A DNA stretch of 64,000 bases, taken from Acidimangrovimonas pyrenivorans (GTDB taxonomy: Bacteria > Pseudomonadota > Alphaproteobacteria > Rhodobacterales > Rhodobacteraceae). The notes below the pieces were generated by a model that was given only the letters and a program-made list of their open reading frames with translations, had not been told where the DNA came from and did no database searches. Positions 17,939-26,440 of this stretch are shown here, piece after piece. The position numbers were made by a program, and so were the translations under genes. Every line of letters starts with the position of its first letter. Within the stretch, counting starts at the first letter, position 1. The stretch covers positions 62,001 through 126,000 of the forward strand of contig NZ_JBHRSK010000002.1 in the NCBI RefSeq assembly GCF_042643245.1, read 5' to 3'.

Positions 17939-18349
17939 ATGGCAACCGTGAGGCTGATCGGCGATGAAGAGGCCGAGACGATCCCCGCCGTCAAGGCGGT
18001 GTTCGACGACATCCGCGCGACGCGGCAGACCGACTTCATCAACAATTTCTGGCGCGGGCTGGCGAACGACCCGGTGACGCTGGCCCGGGTCTGGGACAGC
18101 CTGAAGGCCACGATGACCGGCGACACGGCGCTGCCGCCGATGGTGCAGGAGATGATCTACATCGCGGTCTCGACGGCCAATGGCTGCAGCTATTGCGTCC
18201 ATTCCCACACCGCCGCCGCCAAGGCCAAGGGGATGACGCCGGACATGCATGCCGAGCTGCTGGCGGTGATCGGGCTGGCGGCGCAGACCAACCACCTCGT
18301 CACCGCGATGCAGCTGCCGGTCGACGCGGCCTTCCTGGTCGGGGAGTGA
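17939..18349 (+). CDS. AhpD/carboxymuconolactone decarboxylase family protein
   Basis: 136 residues, all helical by composition. The redox motif C-S-Y-C-V-H-S-H gives Cys83, Cys86 and His90, the CxxCxxxH arrangement of AhpD-type peroxidase partners, so a thiol-disulfide or peroxide role is more likely than a decarboxylase. AAGGAGGA precedes the ATG. It is divergent from the N-ATPase operon and convergent with the RnfD/FNR gene, with no operon partner. The substrate is unknown. Confidence 0.85.
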   Translation: MATVRLIGDEEAETIPAVKAVFDDIRATRQTDFINNFWRGLANDPVTLARVWDSLKATMTGDTALPPMVQEMIYIAVSTANGCSYCVHSHTAAAKAKGMTPDMHAELLAVIGLAAQTNHLVTAMQLPVDAAFLVGE

Positions 18350-18425
18350 ACGGCGCCGGCAGGAGACGCCGCGGCGCGGGCGCCCCCCCCCACAGGCAGG
18401 ACCGGACGGGACCGCCCTCTGCCCC

Positions 18426-19943
18426 TCAGGCAAAGCCGGGGAAGAAGTCCACCTTGATCCGCGAACGCCGGACGCCCAGCCGCCGCAGCGCCTTCTCGAA
18501 GCGCACCACCATGCCGCGCGGGCCGGAGATGTAGAAGGTCCGCTCGCGCAGGTCGGGCACCTCGCGCAGGATCAGGTCCTCGTCGATGAAGCCGTTGTGG
18601 TAGCCCGGGCCGTAGACCCCGCCCTCGGCAACGGCATAGACCGCGCGCATCCCCAGCTCGCGCCGCGCCCGCTCGAACAGGTCGCCATAGGCGATCTCGT
18701 CGGGCCGGTTGTTGCCGTAGAGCAGCACGATTTCGCGCTCGTCGCCACGGTCGACGAGGTCCTGGACGATGCTGCGGAAGGGCGTGATGCCGATGCCGCC
18801 GGCGATGAAGGCCAGCTTCTGGTTCGGGTCGCGCGGCAGGGTGAAGGTGCCGGCGATCTGCGAGCCGTACATGACGTCGCCCGGCATCATCTCGATCATC
18901 TTGCGCTTGAAGGCGCTGGGTTGCGGGTAGAACTTGACGCCGAGCCGGACCTCGTTCTCGGTCGGGGCCGAGGCGATGGTGAAGGGCCGGCGGTTGCCGC
19001 GGCTGTCCGGCTGTTCGAGATGCAGGGTCCAGTCGAGATATTGCCCCGGCCGGAACGGCAGCGCCTTCTCGCTGTGGAAGACGTAGTCGTAGCAGCCGGC
19101 CGCGATCTCCTCGACCCGCAGCAGGGTGAGCTTGAACCGGCCCTTGGGACTGGCCGCCCAGGCGTAGAGGTTGCCGACGAGGAAGGCGATCTCGGGCGTC
19201 AGGTAGAAGCCGCCGATCTGGATGTTGGGCGAGGACAGCACGCCGACGATGGCGCCGTAGACCAGCCGCGAGACCCGACCATGGGCAGCGGTCAGCGGTT
19301 CGGTCAGCATGGCGAAACCGGCGAAGAACAGCGGCGAGTAATAGAGGCTCTGCTGCAGCGCCATGCCCGCCATCTCGGGTGGGGTGGTCGCGGCGACGGC
19401 GGCGAGGTTGGCCAGCACGTAAACCCCGATCATGTCGAGGCGCTGGACCTTGCGCGTCACCATCAGCCCGCCGATCAGCACGATCGGCAGCAGGTAGGAA
19501 TTGCCGCCCAGCCACCAGATCGCCGGCTGGCCCAGCGCCAGCCCCGAGACCACGGCGCCGAGGGCGACCGGGTTGAAGATGTGCTTGCGGTCGACGGCGA
19601 GGAGGAATTTCGACGCGATCGCCGCGACCGAGGCCAGCACCAGCCCGGCCAGCCCCATATGGTCGGAGGCCGTCACCGGCGGCATGATCAGGGCCAGGAT
19701 CAGCGCGGTGATATGGACGGATTCGGCGTTCACCGGCACCCGCAGCAGCCACGCGAAGGCCCGGTTGGTGGCCCAGCAGGTGGCGACGATCACCACGGTC
19801 GAGAAGACCAGCGCGGTGGGATCGGCGGGCACCAGCCCGAACAGCCCCAGGCCGAAGGCCGCCACCAGCAGCGCCCCGGTATAGTAGAGCATCAGCCGGT
19901 ACATGGTGACATGGTTCAGCACACGGTCGACGAGATGTTTCAT
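18426..19943 (-). CDS. RnfD/NqrB-like membrane domain fused to ferredoxin-NADP reductase domain
   Basis: 505 residues. Residues 1 to about 270 hold eight to ten hydrophobic helices with the RnfD-type segment HIFNPVALGAVVSG. Residues about 275-505 form a cytoplasmic reductase with the flavin motif RPFTIAS, the NAD(P) motif AGGIGITPFRS and the C-terminal YISGPRGM. The usual RnfD/NqrB flavin-attachment motif SGAT is not visible in the membrane part. The likely job is to take electrons from NAD(P)H and carry them across the inner membrane to the exported FMN protein encoded at the start of the cluster. The ATG overlaps the apbE stop (ATGA). Confidence 0.85.
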   Translation of the reverse strand: MKHLVDRVLNHVTMYRLMLYYTGALLVAAFGLGLFGLVPADPTALVFSTVVIVATCWATNRAFAWLLRVPVNAESVHITALILALIMPPVTASDHMGLAGLVLASVAAIASKFLLAVDRKHIFNPVALGAVVSGLALGQPAIWWLGGNSYLLPIVLIGGLMVTRKVQRLDMIGVYVLANLAAVAATTPPEMAGMALQQSLYYSPLFFAGFAMLTEPLTAAHGRVSRLVYGAIVGVLSSPNIQIGGFYLTPEIAFLVGNLYAWAASPKGRFKLTLLRVEEIAAGCYDYVFHSEKALPFRPGQYLDWTLHLEQPDSRGNRRPFTIASAPTENEVRLGVKFYPQPSAFKRKMIEMMPGDVMYGSQIAGTFTLPRDPNQKLAFIAGGIGITPFRSIVQDLVDRGDEREIVLLYGNNRPDEIAYGDLFERARRELGMRAVYAVAEGGVYGPGYHNGFIDEDLILREVPDLRERTFYISGPRGMVVRFEKALRRLGVRRSRIKVDFFPGFA

Positions 19944-20686
19944 GATGCGACAAAGCCTCTGAAGCCGCTGGTCTGCTGGGCGGTGCCGTCGGCGCGGACG
20001 GCGTAGCCCTCGAGTTGCGGCACTGCCTCGATGAAGTGGATGCCCTCCGGCCCCATGGCGAAGCCGGCGGTGGCGTAGAGATCGGCGGCCAGCACGTCGG
20101 GGCCGATCACGGTCAGGCTGACGACCTGTTCGATCGGCCGCCCCGGGAAATGCGGATCGTAGATATGGGCGCCGCGGGCATAGCTGCCCGAGGTGGCGAT
20201 GCCGCGCCCGCGCGGCGTCACCCCCTTGATGATCTGCCCGGCGTCGAAGGGGTTGCGGATGCCGATCACCCAGTCGCGGCCCTCGGCATCGCGGCCGCCG
20301 GTCTGGATGTCGCCGCCGGCATCGACATAGTAATGCTCGACGCCCGTCGCCGCGATCTGCCGCGCGACCTTGAGGATCGCCCAGCCCTTGACCACGCCCG
20401 ACGGGTCGATGCCGCCCTCGGGGCGGGCGATGTCGAAATAGCCGTCGCTGGCCTGCCGCATCTCCTCGGCGATCTCCAGCACCTCGGCCATCTCGGCACT
20501 CGCCGCTCGGCGCGCCAGGCGGCCGGCATTGAGCGCGCTGACTTCGCTGTCGTCGCGATAGGGGCTGAACCGGGCATCGACCTCGGCAAAGGTCGCGAAG
20601 GCGGCGTCGATCAGCGCCTCCGCCCCCGCGCCGACCACCTCGACCGTGATCGGCATGCCCATCATCAGCCGCGTCTCGCGCGCCAT
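19940..20686 (-). CDS. apbE: FAD:protein FMN transferase (ApbE family)
   Basis: 248 residues. It attaches FMN to a threonine or serine of a partner protein using FAD. Family blocks are visible: SALNAGRLA, DPSGVVKGWA, YVDAGGDI and ATSGSYARGAHIYDP. It is shorter than typical ApbE (about 320-350) and begins directly with the catalytic fold, with no signal peptide or lipobox, although its presumed target is exported. It lies between the FMN-binding protein and the RnfD/FNR fusion in one tight operon, which points to that FMN protein as substrate. Confidence 0.92.
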   Translation of the reverse strand: MARETRLMMGMPITVEVVGAGAEALIDAAFATFAEVDARFSPYRDDSEVSALNAGRLARRAASAEMAEVLEIAEEMRQASDGYFDIARPEGGIDPSGVVKGWAILKVARQIAATGVEHYYVDAGGDIQTGGRDAEGRDWVIGIRNPFDAGQIIKGVTPRGRGIATSGSYARGAHIYDPHFPGRPIEQVVSLTVIGPDVLAADLYATAGFAMGPEGIHFIEAVPQLEGYAVRADGTAQQTSGFRGFVAS

Positions 20687-20697
20687 CGGCGGCGTCC

Positions 20698-21132
20698 TCA
20701 GCCGCCCGCCCTTTGCAGCGCGCCCTGCATCGACATCAGGAAGGCCTCGCTGGTCAGGGTGGCGCCGGAGACGCCGCTGACCCGCAAGCTCTGGGCCCGG
20801 ATCACCTCGGTTTCCAGCGCCGGCAGGGCGCGGCGGTTGATCCAGCGGCTGGTCGAGCGGTCATGCGGGTAGCGCAGGATGTCGATCGAAGCGATGCGGC
20901 CATGACGGATGTTCGCCCGGACCTGGACATAGCCGTAATAGTGGCGCACCGCCGGGCCGCGATAGCTGCCGTCCTTGAGGTGGTGGCGGCTGGACACCGT
21001 GGTGGCCATGGCGGCGGCATCGCCCGGCCGCGCCGGCGGCAGCGGCACCGGCGAGGCGGCGAAAGCGGCGGCGCCGCAGAGCAGCGCGGCGGCGGAAACG
21101 GCAAGGGCGGTGGTACGGATGGTGAAAGCCAT
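20698..21132 (-). CDS. Exported FMN-binding domain protein with flavinylation motif
   Basis: 144 residues. The signal peptide runs through about residue 26 (AAALLCGAAAFAAS), followed by one small FMN_bind domain of the RnfG/NqrC kind. VSGVSGATLTS places the acceptor at Thr125. The usual upstream Asp of the ApbE target motif is Ser here. It should sit in the periplasm with FMN covalently attached and receive electrons from the RnfD/FNR protein. GAAAGG lies before the ATG, and it is the first gene of the three-gene operon. The final acceptor is not encoded nearby. Confidence 0.85.
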   Translation of the reverse strand: MAFTIRTTALAVSAAALLCGAAAFAASPVPLPPARPGDAAAMATTVSSRHHLKDGSYRGPAVRHYYGYVQVRANIRHGRIASIDILRYPHDRSTSRWINRRALPALETEVIRAQSLRVSGVSGATLTSEAFLMSMQGALQRAGG

Positions 21133-21403
21133 CGGGGGCCTTTCGAATGGAGGTTGCACGAGTCGTCTGGCGGGCCTTCCGGGCCCTGTTTTCGCCTGCC
21201 ATCCTAGCGATCCGACCTGACAGCGCGCTGAGAACCGCCCGCCCGCCGCAAATGACCTCGCGACGGCCCCGGGCTGGCCCGAGGCCGGGCCTCGGGGTCG
21301 CGCGTCTCTGCTGCGGTGCCGCATTTTGCTCTGACTCTCGCCGCAGGGGACGCTAGAAGGGCCCCAACGCATCCTTTCAACCCTCCCAACCGAAACGCGC
21401 GCC

Positions 21404-22288
21404 ATGACCCATTACGCCCTGACCGTCAAATGCCCCTCGACCCGCGGCATCGTCGCCGCCGTCTCCGCCTTCCTCGCCGAGCGGGGCTGCAACATCACCG
21501 ACAGCTCCCAGTTCGACGACCAGGAGACCGGCAACTTCTTCATGCGCGTCAGCATGAGAAGCGAGACCGGCGCGACGCCCGACGGCCTGACGGAAGGCTT
21601 CGCCGCCGTCGCCGAGCGCTTTGCCATGGATTACGCCTTCCATGACGAGGCCGAGAAGATGAAGGTCATCATCATGGTCTCGCGCTTCGGCCATTGCCTC
21701 AACGACCTGCTCTATCGCTGGCGCATCGGGGCGCTGCCGATCGAGATCGTCGGCGTGATCTCAAACCACCTCGACTACCAGAAGGTGGTGGTCAACCACG
21801 ACATCCCGTTCCACTACATCAAGGTGACGAAGGACAACAAACCCGAGGCCGAGGCGCGCCAGATGGCGATCGTCGAGGAGACCGGGGCCGAGCTGATCGT
21901 GCTGGCGCGCTACATGCAGGTGCTGTCGGATGAGATCTGCCGCAGGATGTCGGGCCGGATCATCAACATCCACCATTCCTTCCTGCCCAGCTTCAAGGGC
22001 GCCAACCCCTACAAGCAGGCGTTCCAGCGCGGGGTCAAGCTGATCGGCGCGACCTCGCATTACGTCACCGCCGATCTCGACGAGGGCCCGATCATCGAGC
22101 AGGACACGGTGCGCGTCACCCATGCCCAGAGCCCGGAGGATTACGTCGCCCTCGGCCGCGACGTCGAGAGCATGGTGCTGGCCCGCGCCATCCACGCCCA
22201 TATCCACCGCCGGGTCTTCCTCAACGGCGACAAGACCGTGGTCTTCCCGGCCTCGCCGGGCTCCTACGCCTCCGAGCGTATGGGCTGA
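21404..22288 (+). CDS. purU: Formyltetrahydrofolate deformylase
   Basis: 294 residues. It hydrolyses 10-formyl-THF to THF and formate, balancing one-carbon pools. An N-terminal ACT domain (about 1-80, TVKCPSTRGIVAAVSAFLAE) is followed by a formyltransferase fold with the catalytic block INIHHSFLPSFKGANPY (about 188-204) and SHYVTADLDEGPIIEQD. Length fits the family. It stands alone on the plus strand and ends at a strong bidirectional terminator shared with degP. Confidence 0.95.
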   Translation: MTHYALTVKCPSTRGIVAAVSAFLAERGCNITDSSQFDDQETGNFFMRVSMRSETGATPDGLTEGFAAVAERFAMDYAFHDEAEKMKVIIMVSRFGHCLNDLLYRWRIGALPIEIVGVISNHLDYQKVVVNHDIPFHYIKVTKDNKPEAEARQMAIVEETGAELIVLARYMQVLSDEICRRMSGRIINIHHSFLPSFKGANPYKQAFQRGVKLIGATSHYVTADLDEGPIIEQDTVRVTHAQSPEDYVALGRDVESMVLARAIHAHIHRRVFLNGDKTVVFPASPGSYASERMG

Positions 22289-22329
22289 GCCGGGCCGGGA
22301 GCGCCCCGCCCGACACGCCGCAAAGCAAA

Positions 22330-22365
22330 GGGCGCGCCGCAGGCAAGCGGCGCGCCCTTCTTTCG
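22330..22365. terminator. Bidirectional terminator between purU and degP
   Basis: An 11-bp perfect stem (GGGCGCGCCGC / GCGGCGCGCCC) with a six-base loop AGGCAA is followed by TTCTTTCG on the plus strand. On the minus strand it is followed by TTTGCTTTGC. It ends purU from the left and degP from the right. Confidence 0.75.
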
Positions 22366-22382
22366 TTCGGATGCGGCCCGGC

Positions 22383-23849
22383 CTATTCGACCGACAGCGC
22401 CAGGAACCGCGGCTCGCCCTGGCGGCGGATCAGCAGCAGGATCGACTTGCGGCCGGCATCCTTGGCCTCGGCGATGCGGTCGTTCAGGTCGCTGATGCTG
22501 GCCACCTTGACCTGCCCGGCCTCGGTGATCAGGTCGCCGGCGCGCAGGCCCTTCTCATAGGCCTCACTGGTGTCGGCGACATCGGTGACGACGATGCCCT
22601 CGGCATCGGCCTTCAGGCCGAGCTGGTCGCGCAGTTCCGGGGTCAGCGTGCTCAGCGTCATGCCCAGCAGCGTCTGCTCCTTCGGCTCGGGCGCCGGCGC
22701 CGTCTCGGCCGCGGGCTTGTCGGCCTCGGCGGTCTCGCGCCGGCCCAGCGTCACGGTCAGGGTCAGCGTCTTGCCCTCGCGATAGACGAGCACCGGCACC
22801 TTCTTGCCGACCGGCGCGTCGGCCACCATGCGGACCAGTTCGCGGGTATCCTTGACCTCGGCGCCGTTGAAGCTCTGGATGACGTCGCCCGACTGGATGC
22901 CGGCGGCGGAGGCCGGGCCGTCCGGCACGTCGGTGACCAGCGCGCCCGCCGACTTGGGCAGGCCCATCGCTTCGGCGACGTCGGGGGTGACGTCCTGGAT
23001 CCGAACGCCGAGCCAACCGCGCCGGGTCTCGCCGTAATCCTGGAGCTGGGCGACCACCTTCGAGACCACGTTCGAGGCCATCGAGAAGCCGATGCCGATC
23101 GAGCCGCCATTGGGCGACAGGATCGCGGTGTTGACGCCGATCACCTGGCCGTCGGTGTTGAACAGCGGCCCGCCCGAGTTGCCGCGGTTGATCGCCGCGT
23201 CGGTCTGCAGGTAGTCGTCATAGGCACCGCGCAGCGCCCGGCCGCGGGCCGAGATGATCCCGGCCGAGACCGAGAAGCCCTGGCCCAGCGGGTTGCCGAC
23301 CGCCAGCACCCAGTCGCCGACGCGCATGTCGTCGCTGTTGCCGAAACTGACGAAGGGCAGCGGCTTGTCGCTTTTCACCTTGAGCAGGGCGATGTCGGTC
23401 TTGGGATCGACGCCGACCACCTTGGCCTTGAGCTTGCCGCCGTTGAAGAACTCGATCTGGATGTCGTCGGCGCCGTCGATGACGTGGTTGTTGGTGACGA
23501 TATAGCCGTCTTCCGAGATCACGAAGCCCGAGCCCAGCGCCTGGCTGCGGCGCGGCTTGGGCTTGCCCTGGCCGTTGCGGTCCATGAAATCGCGGAAGAA
23601 ATCCTCGAAAGGCGAGCCGGGCGGCACCATCTGGCCCGGATCGGTCGAGGCGGCGACCGTGGTCGTGGTGGTGATGTCGACCACCGCCGGGCTGACCTTC
23701 TCGACCAGGTCGGCGAAGCTGTCCGGTGCGGCACGGGCATAGGCTGCCAGCGCCTGGGCCAGCAGCAGCGCGAGCCCGAGCGCGAGCATCGCCAGCGCGC
23801 GCAGCGGATCCTGCCGCCGGACGGGAATGGAAATAGCCTTGGATTGCAC
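22383..23849 (-). CDS. degP: Periplasmic Do-type serine protease/chaperone
   Basis: 488 residues from a GTG start at 23849, chosen because AAAGGAG lies seven bases upstream. A hydrophobic signal sequence follows (about 17-38). The trypsin-like domain has the triad His in TNNHVIDG, Asp in PKTDIALLK and Ser in RGNSGGPL. Two PDZ domains follow (about 250-345 and 390-480). It degrades or refolds damaged envelope proteins. It is the last gene after hflK, hflC and the DUF2065 gene, a common alphaproteobacterial arrangement. Confidence 0.94.
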   Translation of the reverse strand: MQSKAISIPVRRQDPLRALAMLALGLALLLAQALAAYARAAPDSFADLVEKVSPAVVDITTTTTVAASTDPGQMVPPGSPFEDFFRDFMDRNGQGKPKPRRSQALGSGFVISEDGYIVTNNHVIDGADDIQIEFFNGGKLKAKVVGVDPKTDIALLKVKSDKPLPFVSFGNSDDMRVGDWVLAVGNPLGQGFSVSAGIISARGRALRGAYDDYLQTDAAINRGNSGGPLFNTDGQVIGVNTAILSPNGGSIGIGFSMASNVVSKVVAQLQDYGETRRGWLGVRIQDVTPDVAEAMGLPKSAGALVTDVPDGPASAAGIQSGDVIQSFNGAEVKDTRELVRMVADAPVGKKVPVLVYREGKTLTLTVTLGRRETAEADKPAAETAPAPEPKEQTLLGMTLSTLTPELRDQLGLKADAEGIVVTDVADTSEAYEKGLRAGDLITEAGQVKVASISDLNDRIAEAKDAGRKSILLLIRRQGEPRFLALSVE

Positions 23850-24022
23850 TGCGAACTCCTTTTCATGCGCCCCGGCGCGAAGCCGGAGCTCCTCCTCCGG
23901 CCGGGCCGGCGGCCGGCGGCAGGTTTCCCGCCGCGGCCTTTGCCTCAGTATGCGCCCCCCGCCGCAGCGGGGGACATGATAATCCGAAACGGTCCCGCTC
24001 ACATAGCCGTGAATGTCGCGTT

Positions 24023-24220
24023 TCAGTGGCCCAGCACCCGGACCAGCGTCAGCACCAGCACCCCGGCCGCCAGCGCCCCGAGACCGAGGATCCGGCGCCA
24101 TTCGTTCGGCAGCCGCGCCAGCAGCAGCAGCGCCTCCTCGATCCGCCCCGGCGCCAGCGCGAAGACCAGTCCCTCGACCACCAGAACAAGTCCGATGGCC
24201 TGGAACGCGGTCTGCATCAC
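24023..24220 (-). CDS. DUF2065 small membrane protein
   Basis: 65 residues with two hydrophobic helices (FQAIGLVLVVEGLVFALAP and ILGLGALAAGVLVLTLV) joined by a short charged loop. The family is regularly encoded between hflC and degP, but its function is not established. The start can be the GTG at 24220 or the ATG at 24217. Both overlap the hflC stop, so translation is coupled. Confidence 0.85.
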   Translation of the reverse strand: MMQTAFQAIGLVLVVEGLVFALAPGRIEEALLLLARLPNEWRRILGLGALAAGVLVLTLVRVLGH

Positions 24221-25122
24221 TGCCCCGCGGCCGGCGCCGCCGGCGCGGGTTTGGCGACGCCCATGTCGCTGTTGAGATAGTTGAAGAACTCGCTCCTGGG
24301 CGTCAGGACGATGGTCGAGTTGTCGCCCTTGAGCGCCTTCTCATAGGTGCTGAGCGAGCGCGTGAAGGCGAAGAACTCCGGGTCCTTGCCGAAGGCCTCG
24401 GCATAGATCGCGTTGCGCTTGGCGTCGGCCTCGCCGCGGATCACGTCGGCCTGCTTCTGCGCCGCCGAGGTCAGCTCGACCGCGGTCCGGTCGGCGGCGG
24501 CGCGGACGCGCTGCGCCGCCTCCTTGCCGCGGGCGACCTCGTCGGCGGCCTCGCGCTCACGCTCGGCCCGCATCCGGGCGAAGGTGGCCGAGAGGTTCTG
24601 CTCGGGCAGGTCGGTGCGGGTCAGGCGCACGTCGATGACGTCGACGCCCAGCGCATTGGCCTCGCGCTTGGCCAGATCGCGGATCCGGTTCATCAGCGGG
24701 GTGCGGTCCTCCGACAGCACCGCGTTCGACGGCACCGAGCCCAGCACCTGGCGGGTCGAGGCGTTGAGGATGTTCTCGAGCCGCCGCTGGGCGAAGCCGA
24801 TGCCCTGGGTACCCGTCGCCTCGCGGAATTTCACCAGATCGGTGATGCGCCAGCGGGCGAAGGCATCGACGACCAGACGGCGGTCGTCGAGCGGCGTGAC
24901 CTCGAGCGGCTGGGTCGGCAGGCCGAGAATGCGGCCGTCATAGCGGACCACGTCCTGAATGAAGGGGATCTTGAAGCCGATGCCCGGCGTCTGGACCACC
25001 TGCTTGACCTGGCCGAACTGCAGCACCAGCGCCTTCTGGCGCGGATCGACGATGAAGATCGACGACAGGCCGACGGCCAGCACGATCAGGGCGGCCGGGA
25101 TGATAATCGCTGTCTTGCGCAT
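24217..25122 (-). CDS. hflC: Protease modulator HflC
   Basis: 301 residues. One N-terminal membrane helix (about 5-25) is followed by a SPFH/band-7 domain that faces the periplasm and a long Ala-, Glu- and Arg-rich helix (about 185-245). With HflK it forms the membrane cage around the FtsH protease and tunes its activity. The ATG overlaps the hflK stop (ATGA). The C-terminus ends in an Ala/Pro-rich tail. Confidence 0.95.
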   Translation of the reverse strand: MRKTAIIIPAALIVLAVGLSSIFIVDPRQKALVLQFGQVKQVVQTPGIGFKIPFIQDVVRYDGRILGLPTQPLEVTPLDDRRLVVDAFARWRITDLVKFREATGTQGIGFAQRRLENILNASTRQVLGSVPSNAVLSEDRTPLMNRIRDLAKREANALGVDVIDVRLTRTDLPEQNLSATFARMRAEREREAADEVARGKEAAQRVRAAADRTAVELTSAAQKQADVIRGEADAKRNAIYAEAFGKDPEFFAFTRSLSTYEKALKGDNSTIVLTPRSEFFNYLNSDMGVAKPAPAAPAAGQ

Positions 25123-26372
25123 CAGTTGCCTCCCGTGGCGCTGGTATTGGCGGAATTCGCCGCGCTTGCCATGCCGCTCGCCGCCGCGTTGCCGGAACGC
25201 GACGAGAGCGACGCCTTGGTCTTGGGCAGCAGGTCGTTGAGCGGCAGATAGGGCACCACCCCCTGGCCGCCGCCGCCGTTGCCGGTGGTGACGCCGTCGA
25301 GGATGACCTTGTTCATCCCGCCCAGCACCGAGCCGATGGTGTCGAGATACATCCGCTTGCGGGTGACCTCGGGCGCCTTGACGTATTCCTTGTAGATCGA
25401 GTCGAAACGGCTGGCCTCGCCCTCGGCGATGTTCACCACCTGGGCGCGGTAGCCCTCGGCCTCCTCCTGGACCTGCGCCGCCTCGCCGCGGGCCGCGGCC
25501 AGCGCCTTGTTGGCATAGGCGTCGGCCTCTTTCTCGAGCCGGTCCCGCTCCTGCTGCGCGGCCTGGACCTGGCGGAAGCTGTCGATCACTTCCTTGGGCG
25601 GGTCGGCGCTGTCGAAGTTGACCCGGATCACGTTGATGCCGGCATTGTAGCTGTCGAGCGTCTTCTGCACCGAGGTCCGCAGGTCCTGGGCGATGACGCC
25701 ACGGTCGCGGTTGAGGATCGGCGCCAGCTCGGTCCGGGCGATGATGTCGCGCATCGCCGATTCCGAGACCGCGCGGATGGTGTCGGGCGGATCGGCGAGG
25801 TTGAACAGGTACTTGGCCGGATCGGCGATGTTCCAGACGACCTGGAAATGGACATCGACGATGTTCTGGTCGCGGGTCAGCATCAGCCCGTTGTCGCCCG
25901 AGGCCGCCCGGCCGCCGCCGATATCGGTGGTGCGCTCGCCGGTGACCGGGATCACCTCGGCGGTCATGAAGGGCCAGGGCGCGAAGTTCAGGCCGGGATC
26001 GCCGATGCCGGCGAACTTGCCCAGCAACAGCTTGACCGAGCGTTCCTCGGGCTTGACGGTGTAGAACGAGCTGTAGCCCCAGACCGCCAGCAGCGCCAGC
26101 GCCCCCAGCGCGACGCCGCGCATGGTGAACATCGGGCCGCCGGAGCCGCCGCCGCCCACCGGGCCGCGCGGCCCGCCGCCGCGGCCGCCCATCAGCACAC
26201 GCAGCTGCTCCTGGCCTTTCTTCATCAGCTGGTCGATCTCGGGGATCTGCGGCCCCTCGCCCGGGCGCCGCCCGCCGCGATCGTCGCCGCCACGGTCGCC
26301 GCGATCATCGTCGCCGCGGTTTCCGCCCCCCTGGCCGCCGCCGCCCCAGGGTCCACCTGTGTTGCCTGCCAT
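25122..26372 (-). CDS. hflK: Protease modulator HflK
   Basis: 416 residues from the ATG at 26372, which has AAGGAAG five bases upstream. The first 90 residues are a Gly-, Arg- and Asp-rich low-complexity tail in the cytoplasm. A membrane helix (VALGALALLAVWGYSSF) follows near residue 100, then the SPFH domain and a coiled coil. The C-terminal 25 residues are Ala/Ser/Asn-rich. It partners HflC directly downstream. The gor gene ends 68 bp upstream on the same strand, so the block may be one transcript from rpiA to degP. Confidence 0.94.
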   Translation of the reverse strand: MAGNTGGPWGGGGQGGGNRGDDDRGDRGGDDRGGRRPGEGPQIPEIDQLMKKGQEQLRVLMGGRGGGPRGPVGGGGSGGPMFTMRGVALGALALLAVWGYSSFYTVKPEERSVKLLLGKFAGIGDPGLNFAPWPFMTAEVIPVTGERTTDIGGGRAASGDNGLMLTRDQNIVDVHFQVVWNIADPAKYLFNLADPPDTIRAVSESAMRDIIARTELAPILNRDRGVIAQDLRTSVQKTLDSYNAGINVIRVNFDSADPPKEVIDSFRQVQAAQQERDRLEKEADAYANKALAAARGEAAQVQEEAEGYRAQVVNIAEGEASRFDSIYKEYVKAPEVTRKRMYLDTIGSVLGGMNKVILDGVTTGNGGGGQGVVPYLPLNDLLPKTKASLSSRSGNAAASGMASAANSANTSATGGN

Positions 26373-26440
26373 CTGGCTTCCTTTTCCCTTTCGCAAGTCG
26401 CCTCAACTTAGGGTGAAAATTGGGGACTTGCCTGTGAAAT

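Noticed and set aside
23850..24101. Longer DegP N-terminus
   Set aside because: The GTG at 23849 has an SD and gives a proper signal peptide; the upstream extension is Arg-rich and not conserved-looking.
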